This document shows positions 1-13,997 of a stretch of 64,000 nucleotides of DNA, piece after piece (position 1 is the stretch's first letter; each line of letters begins with the position of its first letter). Origin of the DNA: Lytechinus variegatus (Eukaryota > Echinodermata > Echinoidea > Temnopleuroida > Toxopneustidae); assembly GCF_018143015.1 (NCBI RefSeq), contig NC_054744.1, positions 124,001 to 188,000 on the forward strand. Direction: 5' to 3'. A program made the position numbers and the translations under genes. Under the pieces are notes generated by a model. That model had not been told where the DNA came from. It ran no database searches and worked only from the letters and a program-made list of their open reading frames with translations.

Positions 1-85
1 AAAGTGATACTATTAGGAAAGCATACTTTAAACGAAGAAATGAACAAAGAGGCATTTCATGAAGCAAAGAGGGGGGGGGGGGGAG

Positions 86-94
86 AAAAAAAAA
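86..94 (-). terminator. Pol III terminator T-run (copy 1, repeated in each unit)
   Basis: Nine A on the plus strand, read as T9 at the 3' end of the 5S gene, followed by a C-run on the minus strand. An equivalent T8-T10 run follows every copy. Confidence 0.85.
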
Positions 95-212
95 GCCTAC
101 AACACCCGGTATTCCCAGGCGGTCTCCCATCCAAGTACTAACCGAGCCCTATGCTGCTTGACTTCGGTGATCGGACGAGAACCGGTATATTCAGCATGGT
201 ATGGTCGTAGGC
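93..212 (-). rRNA. 5S ribosomal RNA, copy 1
   Basis: The minus strand reads GCCTACGACC at the 5' end (base 212) and ends GTTGTAGGCTT, 120 nt, and the ends pair as helix I. Known 5S internal control elements are recognisable: the A-box region (GGTTAGTACTTGGATGG) and the C-box region (GGGAGACCGCCTGGGAA). Transcribed by RNA polymerase III with TFIIIA; the product joins the large ribosomal subunit. A T9 run overlaps and follows the 3' end. Confidence 0.98.
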
Positions 213-234
213 TCTTGCTTGATGAAAGTTAAGC

Positions 235-265
235 TATTTAAAGGGTCAGGGATGTTATGACGTCA
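235..265 (-). promoter_or_regulatory. 5S upstream elements: TATA-like box and CRE palindrome
   Basis: Relative to the 5S start at base 212, a TTTAAATA box lies at about -23 to -30 and a perfect TGACGTCA at -46 to -53 (bases 258-265). A second AT-rich TTATAA motif follows near 270-276. The same block is present upstream of all 17 genes; in copy 17 only the outer AT motif is one base short. TATA-like boxes near -25 are known upstream of 5S genes in several animals and fungi. The CRE (CREB/ATF site) role is inference. Confidence 0.7.
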
Positions 266-1350
266 TCGGCTTATAAATCCCTGGAAGTTATTCGTTGATT
301 GATGTCTTCAGTCATTTCATAAGTTAGCGTCATAGACATATGTAATTTTCTTTTAAAGCAAACCAAAGAAACAGAGGAGAGATGAAATATGTACATGGAT
401 TTTTTTCTATCATACTATATAAAAACTCTAAAACCATAAGAAATCCAAAAGTCAAAAGAAATGCTTTTGATTCGTTATAATCGAATATTTTGTGTCTTGT
501 CTATCGTACCGATAATACTAGAAACACATAAGTGTAGGTGATGAAGTTAAGATGTTGTCTCCGCTCACTTTATATTTCACTTTTTGAAGCACTGGATGCC
601 GATTTTCGGGCGCATTTTTTTCTGGGCTTCATTTCTGTAACATATCACAGACGCAGGTGAGAAGTGGGACCTCACAGTTCAGATTTTTTTGAGTCAAATG
701 GCCGGCCAAAAAACGTATGCCGCAAGATGGCAGCATTCTCATTTGGCGTCGGGACGGCATGGTGTCGAAAGATGTATTCGTTGGCATTTCTATATGTTAT
801 CTAGCCCTGCAGTTTTGCCTCTTTTAACACCATTACGTCATTTTTCTTGATGCGCACCCCTGGGTGACGAAACAACCAACATGCTGACGTAAACCATGAT
901 GCGCGCTCCTCGTTCCCTGGAGACCTTGAGCTCGCAAACATTGCCTTTACTGGCGGACATCGAACGAGAAGAAGAACGGATACCAACAAATGGAATTGGA
1001 TTAGAAGGAGGGGCAGGCTGCCTAGAGCGAATTTTATTGAGTATTGAGTGGACGTCCAAATTAACGATAGAATGAACAAGCGACCAAAGAAACAGACCAA
1101 AAAAAGAGGATCAATCACCTACTTCATTTTCCATCATGCAGACAACAAAAAAGGAACGGGTAAAACAAGAAACCTTTTATTTGTTACGATAGTTTCCTCT
1201 CTTTTTCTTTTCTTTTCCCCTGCTCTATCAAGAAGGAGACGAGAAAAGAATAGAGGCAAAAGTGATACTATTAGGAAAGCATACTTTAAACGAAGAAATG
1301 AACAAAGAGGCATTTCATGAAGCAAAGAGGGGGGGGGGGGGAGAAAAAAA

Positions 1351-1470
1351 AAGCCTACAACACCCGGTATTCCCAGGCGGTCTCCCATCCAAGTACTAAC
1401 CGAGCCCTATGCTGCTTGACTTCGGTGATCGGACGAGAACCGGTATATTCAGCATGGTATGGTCGTAGGC
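1351..1470 (-). rRNA. 5S ribosomal RNA, copy 2
   Basis: 120 nt, same sequence as copy 1. Lies 1258 bp from copy 1 because the intervening spacer carries the 7-nt deletion near 1217. Confidence 0.98.
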
Positions 1471-2615
1471 TCTTGCTTGATGAAAGTTAAGCTATTTAAA
1501 GGGTCAGGGATGTTATGACGTCATCGGCTTATAAATCCCTGGAAGTTATTCGTTGATTGATGTCTTCAGTCATTTCATAAGTTAGCGTCATAGACATATG
1601 TAATTTTCTTTTAAAGCAAACCAAAGAAACAGAGGAGAGATGAAATATGTACATGGATTTTTTTCTATCATACTATATAAAAACTCTAAAACCATAAGAA
1701 ATCCAAAAGTCAAAAGAAATGCTTTTGATTCGTTATAATCGAATATTTTGTGTCTTGTCTATCGTACCGATAATACTAGAAACACATAAGTGTAGGTGAT
1801 GAAGTTAAGATGTTGTCTCCGCTCACTTTATATTTCACTTTTTGAAGCACTGGATGCCGATTTTCGGGCGCATTTTTTTCTGGGCTTCATTTCTGTAACA
1901 TATCACAGACGCAGGTGAGAAGTGGGACCTCACAGTTCAGATTTTTTTGAGTCAAATGGCCGGCCAAAAAACGTATGCCGCAAGATGGCAGCATTCTCAT
2001 TTGGCGTCGGGACGGCATGGTGTCGAAAGATGTATTCGTTGGCATTTCTATATGTTATCTAGCCCTGCAGTTTTGCCTCTTTTAACACCATTACGTCATT
2101 TTTCTTGATGCGCACCCCTGGGTGACGAAACAACCAACATGCTGACGTAAACCATGATGCGCGCTCCTCGTTCCCTGGAGACCTTGAGCTCGCAAACATT
2201 GCCTTTACTGGCGGACATCGAACGAGAAGAAGAACGGATACCAACAAATGGAATTGGATTAGAAGGAGGGGCAGGCTGCCTAGAGCGAATTTTATTGAGT
2301 ATTGAGTGGACGTCCAAATTAACGATAGAATGAACAAGCGACCAAAGAAACAGACCAAAAAAAGAGGATCAATCACCTACTTCATTTTCCATCATGCAGA
2401 CAACAAAAAAGGAACGGGTAAAACAAGAAACCTTTTATTTGTTACGATAGTTTCCTCTCTTTTTCTTTTCTTTTCCCTTTTCCCCTGCTCTATCAAGAAG
2501 GAGACGAGAAAAGAATAGAGGCAAAAGTGATACTATTAGGAAAGCATACTTTAAACGAAGAAATGAACAAAGAGGCATTTCATGAAGCAAAGAGGGGGGG
2601 GGGGGGAGAAAAAAA

Positions 2616-2735
2616 AAGCCTACAACACCCGGTATTCCCAGGCGGTCTCCCATCCAAGTACTAACCGAGCCCTATGCTGCTTGACTTCGGTGATCGGACG
2701 AGAACCGGTATATTCAGCATGGTATGGTCGTAGGC
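2616..2735 (-). rRNA. 5S ribosomal RNA, copy 3
   Basis: 120 nt, same sequence as copy 1; spacing 1265 bp. Confidence 0.98.
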
Positions 2736-3880
2736 TCTTGCTTGATGAAAGTTAAGCTATTTAAAGGGTCAGGGATGTTATGACGTCATCGGCTTATAAA
2801 TCCCTGGAAGTTATTCGTTGATTGATGTCTTCAGTCATTTCATAAGTTAGCGTCATAGACATATGTAATTTTCTTTTAAAGCAAACCAAAGAAACAGAGG
2901 AGAGATGAAATATGTACATGGATTTTTTTCTATCATACTATATAAAAACTCTAAAACCATAAGAAATCCAAAAGTCAAAAGAAATGCTTTTGATTCGTTA
3001 TAATCGAATATTTTGTGTCTTGTCTATCGTACCGATAATACTAGAAACACATAAGTGTAGGTGATGAAGTTAAGATGTTGTCTCCGCTCACTTTATATTT
3101 CACTTTTTGAAGCACTGGATGCCGATTTTCGGGCGCATTTTTTTCTGGGCTTCATTTCTGTAACATATCACAGACGCAGGTGAGAAGTGGGACCTCACAG
3201 TTCAGATTTTTTTGAGTCAAATGGCCGGCCAAAAAACGTATGCCGCAAGATGGCAGCATTCTCATTTGGCGTCGGGACGGCATGGTGTCGAAAGATGTAT
3301 TCGTTGGCATTTCTATATGTTATCTAGCCCTGCAGTTTTGCCTCTTTTAACACCATTACGTCATTTTTCTTGATGCGCACCCCTGGGTGACGAAACAACC
3401 AACATGCTGACGTAAACCATGATGCGCGCTCCTCGTTCCCTGGAGACCTTGAGCTCGCAAACATTGCCTTTACTGGCGGACATCGAACGAGAAGAAGAAC
3501 GGATACCAACAAATGGAATTGGATTAGAAGGAGGGGCAGGCTGCCTAGAGCGAATTTTATTGAGTATTGAGTGGACGTCCAAATTAACGATAGAATGAAC
3601 AAGCGACCAAAGAAACAGACCAAAAAAAGAGGATCAATCACCTACTTCATTTTCCATCATGCAGACAACAAAAAAGGAACGGGTAAAACAAGAAACCTTT
3701 TATTTGTTACGATAGTTTCCTCTCTTTTTCTTTTCTTTTCCCTTTTCCCCTGCTCTATCAAGAAGGAGACGAGAAAAGAATAGAGGCAAAAGTGATACTA
3801 TTAGGAAAGCATACTTTAAACGAAGAAATGAACAAAGAGGCATTTCATGAAGCAAAGAGGGGGGGGGGGGGAGAAAAAAA

Positions 3881-4000
3881 AAGCCTACAACACCCGGTAT
3901 TCCCAGGCGGTCTCCCATCCAAGTACTAACCGAGCCCTATGCTGCTTGACTTCGGTGATCGGACGAGAACCGGTATATTCAGCATGGTATGGTCGTAGGC
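3881..4000 (-). rRNA. 5S ribosomal RNA, copy 4
   Basis: 120 nt, same sequence as copy 1; spacing 1265 bp. Confidence 0.98.
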
Positions 4001-5146
4001 TCTTGCTTGATGAAAGTTAAGCTATTTAAAGGGTCAGGGATGTTATGACGTCATCGGCTTATAAATCCCTGGAAGTTATTCGTTGATTGATGTCTTCAGT
4101 CATTTCATAAGTTAGCGTCATAGACATATGTAATTTTCTTTTAAAGCAAACCAAAGAAACAGAGGAGAGATGAAATATGTACATGGATTTTTTTCTATCA
4201 TACTATATAAAAACTCTAAAACCATAAGAAATCCAAAAGTCAAAAGAAATGCTTTTGATTCGTTATAATCGAATATTTTGTGTCTTGTCTATCGTACCGA
4301 TAATACTAGAAACACATAAGTGTAGGTGATGAAGTTAAGATGTTGTCTCCGCTCACTTTATATTTCACTTTTTGAAGCACTGGATGCCGATTTTCGGGCG
4401 CATTTTTTTCTGGGCTTCATTTCTGTAACATATCACAGACGCAGGTGAGAAGTGGGACCTCACAGTTCAGATTTTTTTTGAGTCAAATGGCCGGCCAAAA
4501 AACGTATGCCGCAAGATGGCAGCATTCTCATTTGGCGTCGGGACGGCATGGTGTCGAAAGATGTATTCGTTGGCATTTCTATATGTTATCTAGCCCTGCA
4601 GTTTTGCCTCTTTTAACACCATTACGTCATTTTTCTTGATGCGCACCCCTGGGTGACGAAACAACCAACATGCTGACGTAAACCATGATGCGCGCTCCTC
4701 GTTCCCTGGAGACCTTGAGCTCGCAAACATTGCCTTTACTGGCGGACATCGAACGAGAAGAAGAACGGATACCAACAAATGGAATTGGATTAGAAGGAGG
4801 GGCAGGCTGCCTAGAGCGAATTTTATTGAGTATTGAGTGGACGTCCAAATTAACGATAGAATGAACAAGCGACCAAAGAAACAGACCAAAAAAAGAGGAT
4901 CAATCACCTACTTCATTTTCCATCATGCAGACAACAAAAAAGGAACGGGTAAAACAAGAAACCTTTTATTTGTTACGATAGTTTCCTCTCTTTTTCTTTT
5001 CTTTTCCCTTTTCCCCTGCTCTATCAAGAAGGAGACGAGAAAAGAATAGAGGCAAAAGTGATACTATTAGGAAAGCATACTTTAAACGAAGAAATGAACA
5101 AAGAGGCATTTCATGAAGCAAAGGGGGGGGGGGGGGGGAAAAAAAA

Positions 5147-5266
5147 AAGCCTACAACACCCGGTATTCCCAGGCGGTCTCCCATCCAAGTACTAACCGAG
5201 CCCTATGCTGCTTGACTTCGGTGATCGGACGAGAACCGGTATATTCAGCATGGTATGGTCGTAGGC
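5147..5266 (-). rRNA. 5S ribosomal RNA, copy 5
   Basis: 120 nt, same sequence as copy 1. The G-run just beyond its 3' end (near 5123) lacks the usual interrupting A on the plus strand. Confidence 0.98.
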
Positions 5267-6411
5267 TCTTGCTTGATGAAAGTTAAGCTATTTAAAGGGT
5301 CAGGGATGTTATGACGTCATCGGCTTATAAATCCCTGGAAGTTATTCGTTGATTGATGTCTTCAGTCATTTCATAAGTTAGCGTCATAGACATATGTAAT
5401 TTTCTTTTAAAGCAAACCAAAGAAACAGAGGAGAGATGAAATATGTACATGGATTTTTTTCTATCATACTATATAAAAACTCTAAAACCATAAGAAATCC
5501 AAAAGTCAAAAGAAATGCTTTTGATTCGTTATAATCGAATATTTTGTGTCTTGTCTATCGTACCGATAATACTAGAAACACATAAGTGTAGGTGATGAAG
5601 TTAAGATGTTGTCTCCGCTCACTTTATATTTCACTTTTTGAAGCACTGGATGCCGATTTTCGGGCGCATTTTTTTCTGGGCTTCATTTCTGTAACATATC
5701 ACAGACGCAGGTGAGAAGTGGGACCTCACAGTTCAGATTTTTTTTGAGTCAAATGGCCGGCCAAAAAACGTATGCCGCAAGATGGCAGCATTCTCATTTG
5801 GCGTCGGGACGGCATGGTGTCGAAAGATGTATTCGTTGGCATTTCTATATGTTATCTAGCCCTGCAGTTTTGCCTCTTTTAACACCATTACGTCATTTTT
5901 CTTGATGCGCACCCCTGGGTGACGAAACAACCAACATGCTGACGTAAACCATGATGCGCGCTCCTCGTTCCCTGGAGACCTTGAGCTCGCAAACATTGCC
6001 TTTACTGGCGGACATCGAACGAGAAGAAGAACGGATACCAACAAATGGAATTGGATTAGAAGGAGGGGCAGGCTGCCTAGAGCGAATTTTATTGAGTATT
6101 GAGTGGACGTCCAAATTAACGATAGAATGAACAAGCGACCAAAGAAACAGACCAAAAAAAGAGGATCAATCACCTACTTCATTTTCCATCATGCAGACAA
6201 CAAAAAAGGAACGGGTAAAACAAGAAACCTTTTATTTGTTACGATAGTTTCCTCTCTTTTTCTTTTCTTTTCCCTTTTCCCCTGCTCTATCAAGAAGGAG
6301 ACGAGAAAAGAATAGAGGCAAAAGTGATACTATTAGGAAAGCATACTTTAAACGAAGAAATGAACAAAGAGGCATTTCATGAAGCAAAGAGGGGGGGGGG
6401 GGAGAAAAAAA

Positions 6412-6531
6412 AAGCCTACAACACCCGGTATTCCCAGGCGGTCTCCCATCCAAGTACTAACCGAGCCCTATGCTGCTTGACTTCGGTGATCGGACGAGAA
6501 CCGGTATATTCAGCATGGTATGGTCGTAGGC
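6412..6531 (-). rRNA. 5S ribosomal RNA, copy 6
   Basis: 120 nt, same sequence as copy 1. Confidence 0.98.
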
Positions 6532-7677
6532 TCTTGCTTGATGAAAGTTAAGCTATTTAAAGGGTCAGGGATGTTATGACGTCATCGGCTTATAAATCCC
6601 TGGAAGTTATTCGTTGATTGATGTCTTCAGTCATTTCATAAGTTAGCGTCATAGACATATGTAATTTTCTTTTAAAGCAAACCAAAGAAACAGAGGAGAG
6701 ATGAAATATGTACATGGATTTTTTTCTATCATACTATATAAAAACTCTAAAACCATAAGAAATCCAAAAGTCAAAAGAAATGCTTTTGATTCGTTATAAT
6801 CGAATATTTTGTGTCTTGTCTATCGTACCGATAATACTAGAAACACATAAGTGTAGGTGATGAAGTTAAGATGTTGTCTCCGCTCACTTTATATTTCACT
6901 TTTTGAAGCACTGGATGCCGATTTTCGGGCGCATTTTTTTCTGGGCTTCATTTCTGTAACATATCACAGACGCAGGTGAGAAGTGGGACCTCACAGTTCA
7001 GATTTTTTTTGAGTCAAATGGCCGGCCAAAAAACGTATGCCGCAAGATGGCAGCATTCTCATTTGGCGTCGGGACGGCATGGTGTCGAAAGATGTATTCG
7101 TTGGCATTTCTATATGTTATCTAGCCCTGCAGTTTTGCCTCTTTTAACACCATTACGTCATTTTTCTTGATGCGCACCCCTGGGTGACGAAACAACCAAC
7201 ATGCTGACGTAAACCATGATGCGCGCTCCTCGTTCCCTGGAGACCTTGAGCTCGCAAACATTGCCTTTACTGGCGGACATCGAACGAGAAGAAGAACGGA
7301 TACCAACAAATGGAATTGGATTAGAAGGAGGGGCAGGCTGCCTAGAGCGAATTTTATTGAGTATTGAGTGGACGTCCAAATTAACGATAGAATGAACAAG
7401 CGACCAAAGAAACAGACCAAAAAAAGAGGATCAATCACCTACTTCATTTTCCATCATGCAGACAACAAAAAAGGAACGGGTAAAACAAGAAACCTTTTAT
7501 TTGTTACGATAGTTTCCTCTCTTTTTCTTTTCTTTTCCCTTTTCCCCTGCTCTATCAAGAAGGAGACGAGAAAAGAATAGAGGCAAAAGTGATACTATTA
7601 GGAAAGCATACTTTAAACGAAGAAATGAACAAAGAGGCATTTCATGAAGCAAAGAGGGGGGGGGGGGGAGAAAAAAA

Positions 7678-7797
7678 AAGCCTACAACACCCGGTATTCC
7701 CAGGCGGTCTCCCATCCAAGTACTAACCGAGCCCTATGCTGCTTGACTTCGGTGATCGGACGAGAACCGGTATATTCAGCATGGTATGGTCGTAGGC
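7678..7797 (-). rRNA. 5S ribosomal RNA, copy 7
   Basis: 120 nt, same sequence as copy 1. The following spacer carries the 7-nt deletion (near 8800), so copy 8 is only 1257 bp away. Confidence 0.98.
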
Positions 7798-8934
7798 TCT
7801 TGCTTGATGAAAGTTAAGCTATTTAAAGGGTCAGGGATGTTATGACGTCATCGGCTTATAAATCCCTGGAAGTTATTCGTTGATTGATGTCTTCAGTCAT
7901 TTCATAAGTTAGCGTCATAGACATATGTAATTTTCTTTTAAAGCAAACCAAAGAAACAGAGGAGAGATGAAATATGTACATGGATTTTTTTCTATCATAC
8001 TATATAAAAACTCTAAAACCATAAGAAATCCAAAAGTCAAAAGAAATGCTTTTGATTCGTTATAATCGAATATTTTGTGTCTTGTCTATCGTACCGATAA
8101 TACTAGAAACACATAAGTGTAGGTGATGAAGTTAAGATGTTGTCTCCGCTCACTTTATATTTCACTTTTTGAAGCACTGGATGCCGATTTTCGGGCGCAT
8201 TTTTTTCTGGGCTTCATTTCTGTAACATATCACAGACGCAGGTGAGAAGTGGGACCTCACAGTTCAGATTTTTTTGAGTCAAATGGCCGGCCAAAAAACG
8301 TATGCCGCAAGATGGCAGCATTCTCATTTGGCGTCGGGACGGCATGGTGTCGAAAGATGTATTCGTTGGCATTTCTATATGTTATCTAGCCCTGCAGTTT
8401 TGCCTCTTTTAACACCATTACGTCATTTTTCTTGATGCGCACCCCTGGGTGACGAAACAACCAACATGCTGACGTAAACCATGATGCGCGCTCCTCGTTC
8501 CCTGGAGACCTTGAGCTCGCAAACATTGCCTTTACTGGCGGACATCGAACGAGAAGAAGAACGGATACCAACAAATGGAATTGGATTAGAAGGAGGGGCA
8601 GGCTGCCTAGAGCGAATTTTATTGAGTATTGAGTGGACGTCCAAATTAACGATAGAATGAACAAGCGACCAAAGAAACAGACCAAAAAAAGAGGATCAAT
8701 CACCTACTTCATTTTCCATCATGCAGACAACAAAAAAGGAACGGGTAAAACAAGAAACCTTTTATTTGTTACGATAGTTTCCTCTCTTTTTCTTTTCTTT
8801 TCCCCTGCTCTATCAAGAAGGAGACGAGAAAAGAATAGAGGCAAAAGTGATACTATTAGGAAAGCATACTTTAAACGAAGAAATGAACAAAGAGGCATTT
8901 CATGAAGCAAAGGGGGGGGGGGGGGAGAAAAAAA

Positions 8935-9054
8935 AAGCCTACAACACCCGGTATTCCCAGGCGGTCTCCCATCCAAGTACTAACCGAGCCCTATGCTGCT
9001 TGACTTCGGTGATCGGACGAGAACCGGTATATTCAGCATGGTATGGTCGTAGGC
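8935..9054 (-). rRNA. 5S ribosomal RNA, copy 8
   Basis: 120 nt, same sequence as copy 1. Confidence 0.98.
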
Positions 9055-10199
9055 TCTTGCTTGATGAAAGTTAAGCTATTTAAAGGGTCAGGGATGTTAT
9101 GACGTCATCGGCTTATAAATCCCTGGAAGTTATTCGTTGATTGATGTCTTCAGTCATTTCATAAGTTAGCGTCATAGACATATGTAATTTTCTTTTAAAG
9201 CAAACCAAAGAAACAGAGGAGAGATGAAATATGTACATGGATTTTTTTCTATCATACTATATAAAAACTCTAAAACCATAAGAAATCCAAAAGTCAAAAG
9301 AAATGCTTTTGATTCGTTATAATCGAATATTTTGTGTCTTGTCTATCGTACCGATAATACTAGAAACACATAAGTGTAGGTGATGAAGTTAAGATGTTGT
9401 CTCCGCTCACTTTATATTTCACTTTTTGAAGCACTGGATGCCGATTTTCGGGCGCATTTTTTTCTGGGCTTCATTTCTGTAACATATCACAGACGCAGGT
9501 GAGAAGTGGGACCTCACAGTTCAGATTTTTTTTGAGTCAAATGGCCGGCCAAAAAACGTATGCCGCAAGATGGCAGCATTCTCATTTGGCGTCGGGACGG
9601 CATGGTGTCGAAAGATGTATTCGTTGGCATTTCTATATGTTATCTAGCCCTGCAGTTTTGCCTCTTTTAACACCATTACGTCATTTTTCTTGATGCGCAC
9701 CCCTGGGTGACGAAACAACCAACATGCTGACGTAAACCATGATGCGCGCTCCTCGTTCCCTGGAGACCTTGAGCTCGCAAACATTGCCTTTACTGGCGGA
9801 CATCGAACGAGAAGAAGAACGGATACCAACAAATGGAATTGGATTAGAAGGAGGGGCAGGCTGCCTAGAGCGAATTTTATTGAGTATTGAGTGGACGTCC
9901 AAATTAACGATAGAATGAACAAGCGACCAAAGAAACAGACCAAAAAAAGAGGATCAATCACCTACTTCATTTTCCATCATGCAGACAACAAAAAAGGAAC
10001 GGGTAAAACAAGAAACCTTTTATTTGTTACGATAGTTTCCTCTCTTTTTCTTTTCTTTTCCCTTTTCCCCTGCTCTATCAAGAAGGAGACGAGAAAAGAA
10101 TAGAGGCAAAAGTGATACTATTAGGAAAGCATACTTTAAACGAAGAAATGAACAAAGAGGCATTTCATGAAGCAAAGGGGGGGGGGGGGGAGAAAAAAA

Positions 10200-10319
10200 A
10201 AGCCTACAACACCCGGTATTCCCAGGCGGTCTCCCATCCAAGTACTAACCGAGCCCTATGCTGCTTGACTTCGGTGATCGGACGAGAACCGGTATATTCA
10301 GCATGGTATGGTCGTAGGC
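10200..10319 (-). rRNA. 5S ribosomal RNA, copy 9
   Basis: 120 nt, same sequence as copy 1. Confidence 0.98.
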
Positions 10320-11466
10320 TCTTGCTTGATGAAAGTTAAGCTATTTAAAGGGTCAGGGATGTTATGACGTCATCGGCTTATAAATCCCTGGAAGTTATTC
10401 GTTGATTGATGTCTTCAGTCATTTCATAAGTTAGCGTCATAGACATATGTAATTTTCTTTTAAAGCAAACCAAAGAAACAGAGGAGAGATGAAATATGTA
10501 CATGGATTTTTTTCTATCATACTATATAAAAACTCTAAAACCATAAGAAATCCAAAAGTCAAAAGAAATGCTTTTGATTCGTTATAATCGAATATTTTGT
10601 GTCTTGTCTATCGTACCGATAATACTAGAAACACATAAGTGTAGGTGATGAAGTTAAGATGTTGTCTCCGCTCACTTTATATTTCACTTTTTGAAGCACT
10701 GGATGCCGATTTTCGGGCGCATTTTTTTCTGGGCTTCATTTCTGTAACATATCACAGACGCAGGTGAGAAGTGGGACCTCACAGTTCAGATTTTTTTTGA
10801 GTCAAATGGCCGGCCAAAAAACGTATGCCGCAAGATGGCAGCATTCTCATTTGGCGTCGGGACGGCATGGTGTCGAAAGATGTATTCGTTGGCATTTCTA
10901 TATGTTATCTAGCCCTGCAGTTTTGCCTCTTTTAACACCATTACGTCATTTTTCTTGATGCGCACCCCTGGGTGACGAAACAACCAACATGCTGACGTAA
11001 ACCATGATGCGCGCTCCTCGTTCCCTGGAGACCTTGAGCTCGCAAACATTGCCTTTACTGGCGGACATCGAACGAGAAGAAGAACGGATACCAACAAATG
11101 GAATTGGATTAGAAGGAGGGGCAGGCTGCCTAGAGCGAATTTTATTGAGTATTGAGTGGACGTCCAAATTAACGATAGAATGAACAAGCGACCAAAGAAA
11201 CAGACCAAAAAAAGAGGATCAATCACCTACTTCATTTTCCATCATGCAGACAACAAAAAAGGAACGGGTTAAAACAAGAAACCTTTTATTTGTTACGATA
11301 GTTTCCTCTCTTTTTCTTTTCTTTTCCCTTTTCCCCTGCTCTATCAAGAAGGAGACGAGAAAAGAATAGAGGCAAAAGTGATACTATTAGGAAAGCATAC
11401 TTTAAACGAAGAAATGAACAAAGAGGCATTTCATGAAGCAAAGAGGGGGGGGGGGGGAGAAAAAAA

Positions 11467-11586
11467 AAGCCTACAACACCCGGTATTCCCAGGCGGTCTC
11501 CCATCCAAGTACTAACCGAGCCCTATGCTGCTTGACTTCGGTGATCGGACGAGAACCGGTATATTCAGCATGGTATGGTCGTAGGC
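11467..11586 (-). rRNA. 5S ribosomal RNA, copy 10
   Basis: 120 nt, same sequence as copy 1. The spacer at 11269 has an extra T (GGGTTAAAAC), shared only with the unit at 15066. Confidence 0.98.
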
Positions 11587-12730
11587 TCTTGCTTGATGAA
11601 AGTTAAGCTATTTAAAGGGTCAGGGATGTTATGACGTCATCGGCTTATAAATCCCTGGAAGTTATTCGTTGATTGATGTCTTCAGTCATTTCATAAGTTA
11701 GCGTCATAGACATATGTAATTTTCTTTTAAAGCAAACCAAAGAAACAGAGGAGAGATGAAATATGTACATGGATTTTTTTCTATCATACTATATAAAAAC
11801 TCTAAAACCATAAGAAATCCAAAAGTCAAAAGAAATGCTTTTGATTCGTTATAATCGAATATTTTGTGTCTTGTCTATCGTACCGATAATACTAGAAACA
11901 CATAAGTGTAGGTGATGAAGTTAAGATGTTGTCTCCGCTCACTTTATATTTCACTTTTTGAAGCACTGGATGCCGATTTTCGGGCGCATTTTTTTCTGGG
12001 CTTCATTTCTGTAACATATCACAGACGCAGGTGAGAAGTGGGACCTCACAGTTCAGATTTTTTTGAGTCAAATGGCCGGCCAAAAAACGTATGCCGCAAG
12101 ATGGCAGCATTCTCATTTGGCGTCGGGACGGCATGGTGTCGAAAGATGTATTCGTTGGCATTTCTATATGTTATCTAGCCCTGCAGTTTTGCCTCTTTTA
12201 ACACCATTACGTCATTTTTCTTGATGCGCACCCCTGGGTGACGAAACAACCAACATGCTGACGTAAACCATGATGCGCGCTCCTCGTTCCCTGGAGACCT
12301 TGAGCTCGCAAACATTGCCTTTACTGGCGGACATCGAACGAGAAGAAGAACGGATACCAACAAATGGAATTGGATTAGAAGGAGGGGCAGGCTGCCTAGA
12401 GCGAATTTTATTGAGTATTGAGTGGACGTCCAAATTAACGATAGAATGAACAAGCGACCAAAGAAACAGACCAAAAAAAGAGGATCAATCACCTACTTCA
12501 TTTTCCATCATGCAGACAACAAAAAAGGAACGGGTAAAACAAGAAACCTTTTATTTGTTACGATAGTTTCCTCTCTTTTTCTTTTCTTTTCCCTTTTCCC
12601 CTGCTCTATCAAGAAGGAGACGAGAAAAGAATAGAGGCAAAAGTGATACTATTAGGAAAGCATACTTTAAACGAAGAAATGAACAAAGAGGCATTTCATG
12701 AAGCAAAGAGGGGGGGGGGGGAGAAAAAAA

Positions 12731-12850
12731 AAGCCTACAACACCCGGTATTCCCAGGCGGTCTCCCATCCAAGTACTAACCGAGCCCTATGCTGCTTGAC
12801 TTCGGTGATCGGACGAGAACCGGTATATTCAGCATGGTATGGTCGTAGGC
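12731..12850 (-). rRNA. 5S ribosomal RNA, copy 11
   Basis: 120 nt, same sequence as copy 1. Confidence 0.98.
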
Positions 12851-13997
12851 TCTTGCTTGATGAAAGTTAAGCTATTTAAAGGGTCAGGGATGTTATGACG
12901 TCATCGGCTTATAAATCCCTGGAAGTTATTCGTTGATTGATGTCTTCAGTCATTTCATAAGTTAGCGTCATAGACATATGTAATTTTCTTTTAAAGCAAA
13001 CCAAAGAAACAGAGGAGAGATGAAATATGTACATGGATTTTTTTCTATCATACTATATAAAAACTCTAAAACCATAAGAAATCCAAAAGTCAAAAGAAAT
13101 GCTTTTGATTCGTTATAATCGAATATTTTGTGTCTTGTCTATCGTACCGATAATACTAGAAACACATAAGTGTAGGTGATGAAGTTAAGATGTTGTCTCC
13201 GCTCACTTTATATTTCACTTTTTGAAGCACTGGATGCCGATTTTCGGGCGCATTTTTTTCTGGGCTTCATTTCTGTAACATATCACAGACGCAGGTGAGA
13301 AGTGGGACCTCACAGTTCAGATTTTTTTTGAGTCAAATGGCCGGCCAAAAAACGTATGCCGCAAGATGGCAGCATTCTCATTTGGCGTCGGGACGGCATG
13401 GTGTCGAAAGATGTATTCGTTGGCATTTCTATATGTTATCTAGCCCTGCAGTTTTGCCTCTTTTAACACCATTACGTCATTTTTCTTGATGCGCACCCCT
13501 GGGTGACGAAACAACCAACATGCTGACGTAAACCATGATGCGCGCTCCTCGTTCCCTGGAGACCTTGAGCTCGCAAACATTGCCTTTACTGGCGGACATC
13601 GAACGAGAAGAAGAACGGATACCAACAAATGGAATTGGATTAGAAGGAGGGGCAGGCTGCCTAGAGCGAATTTTATTGAGTATTGAGTGGACGTCCAAAT
13701 TAACGATAGAATGAACAAGCGACCAAAGAAACAGACCAAAAAAAGAGGATCAATCACCTACTTCATTTTCCATCATGCAGACAACAAAAAAGGAACGGGT
13801 AAAACAAGAAACCTTTTATTTGTTACGATAGTTTCCTCTCTTTTTCTTTTCTTTTCCCTTTTCCCCTGCTCTATCAAGAAGGAGACGAGAAAAGAATAGA
13901 GGCAAAAGTGATACTATTAGGAAAGCATACTTTAAACGAAGAAATGAACAAAGAGGCATTTCATGAAGCAAAGAGGGGGGGGGGGGAGGAGAAAAAA

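Noticed and set aside
801-1118. A 105-codon minus-strand frame repeated in every 5S unit
   Set aside because: Its recurrence is explained by homogenised spacers. It has no family motif, and a single-base indel in one unit (near 14763) changes its C-terminal reading.
4445-4639. A 64-codon plus-strand frame seen in 11 of 16 units
   Set aside because: Its presence depends only on whether a T-run is 7 or 8 long; no coding signature.
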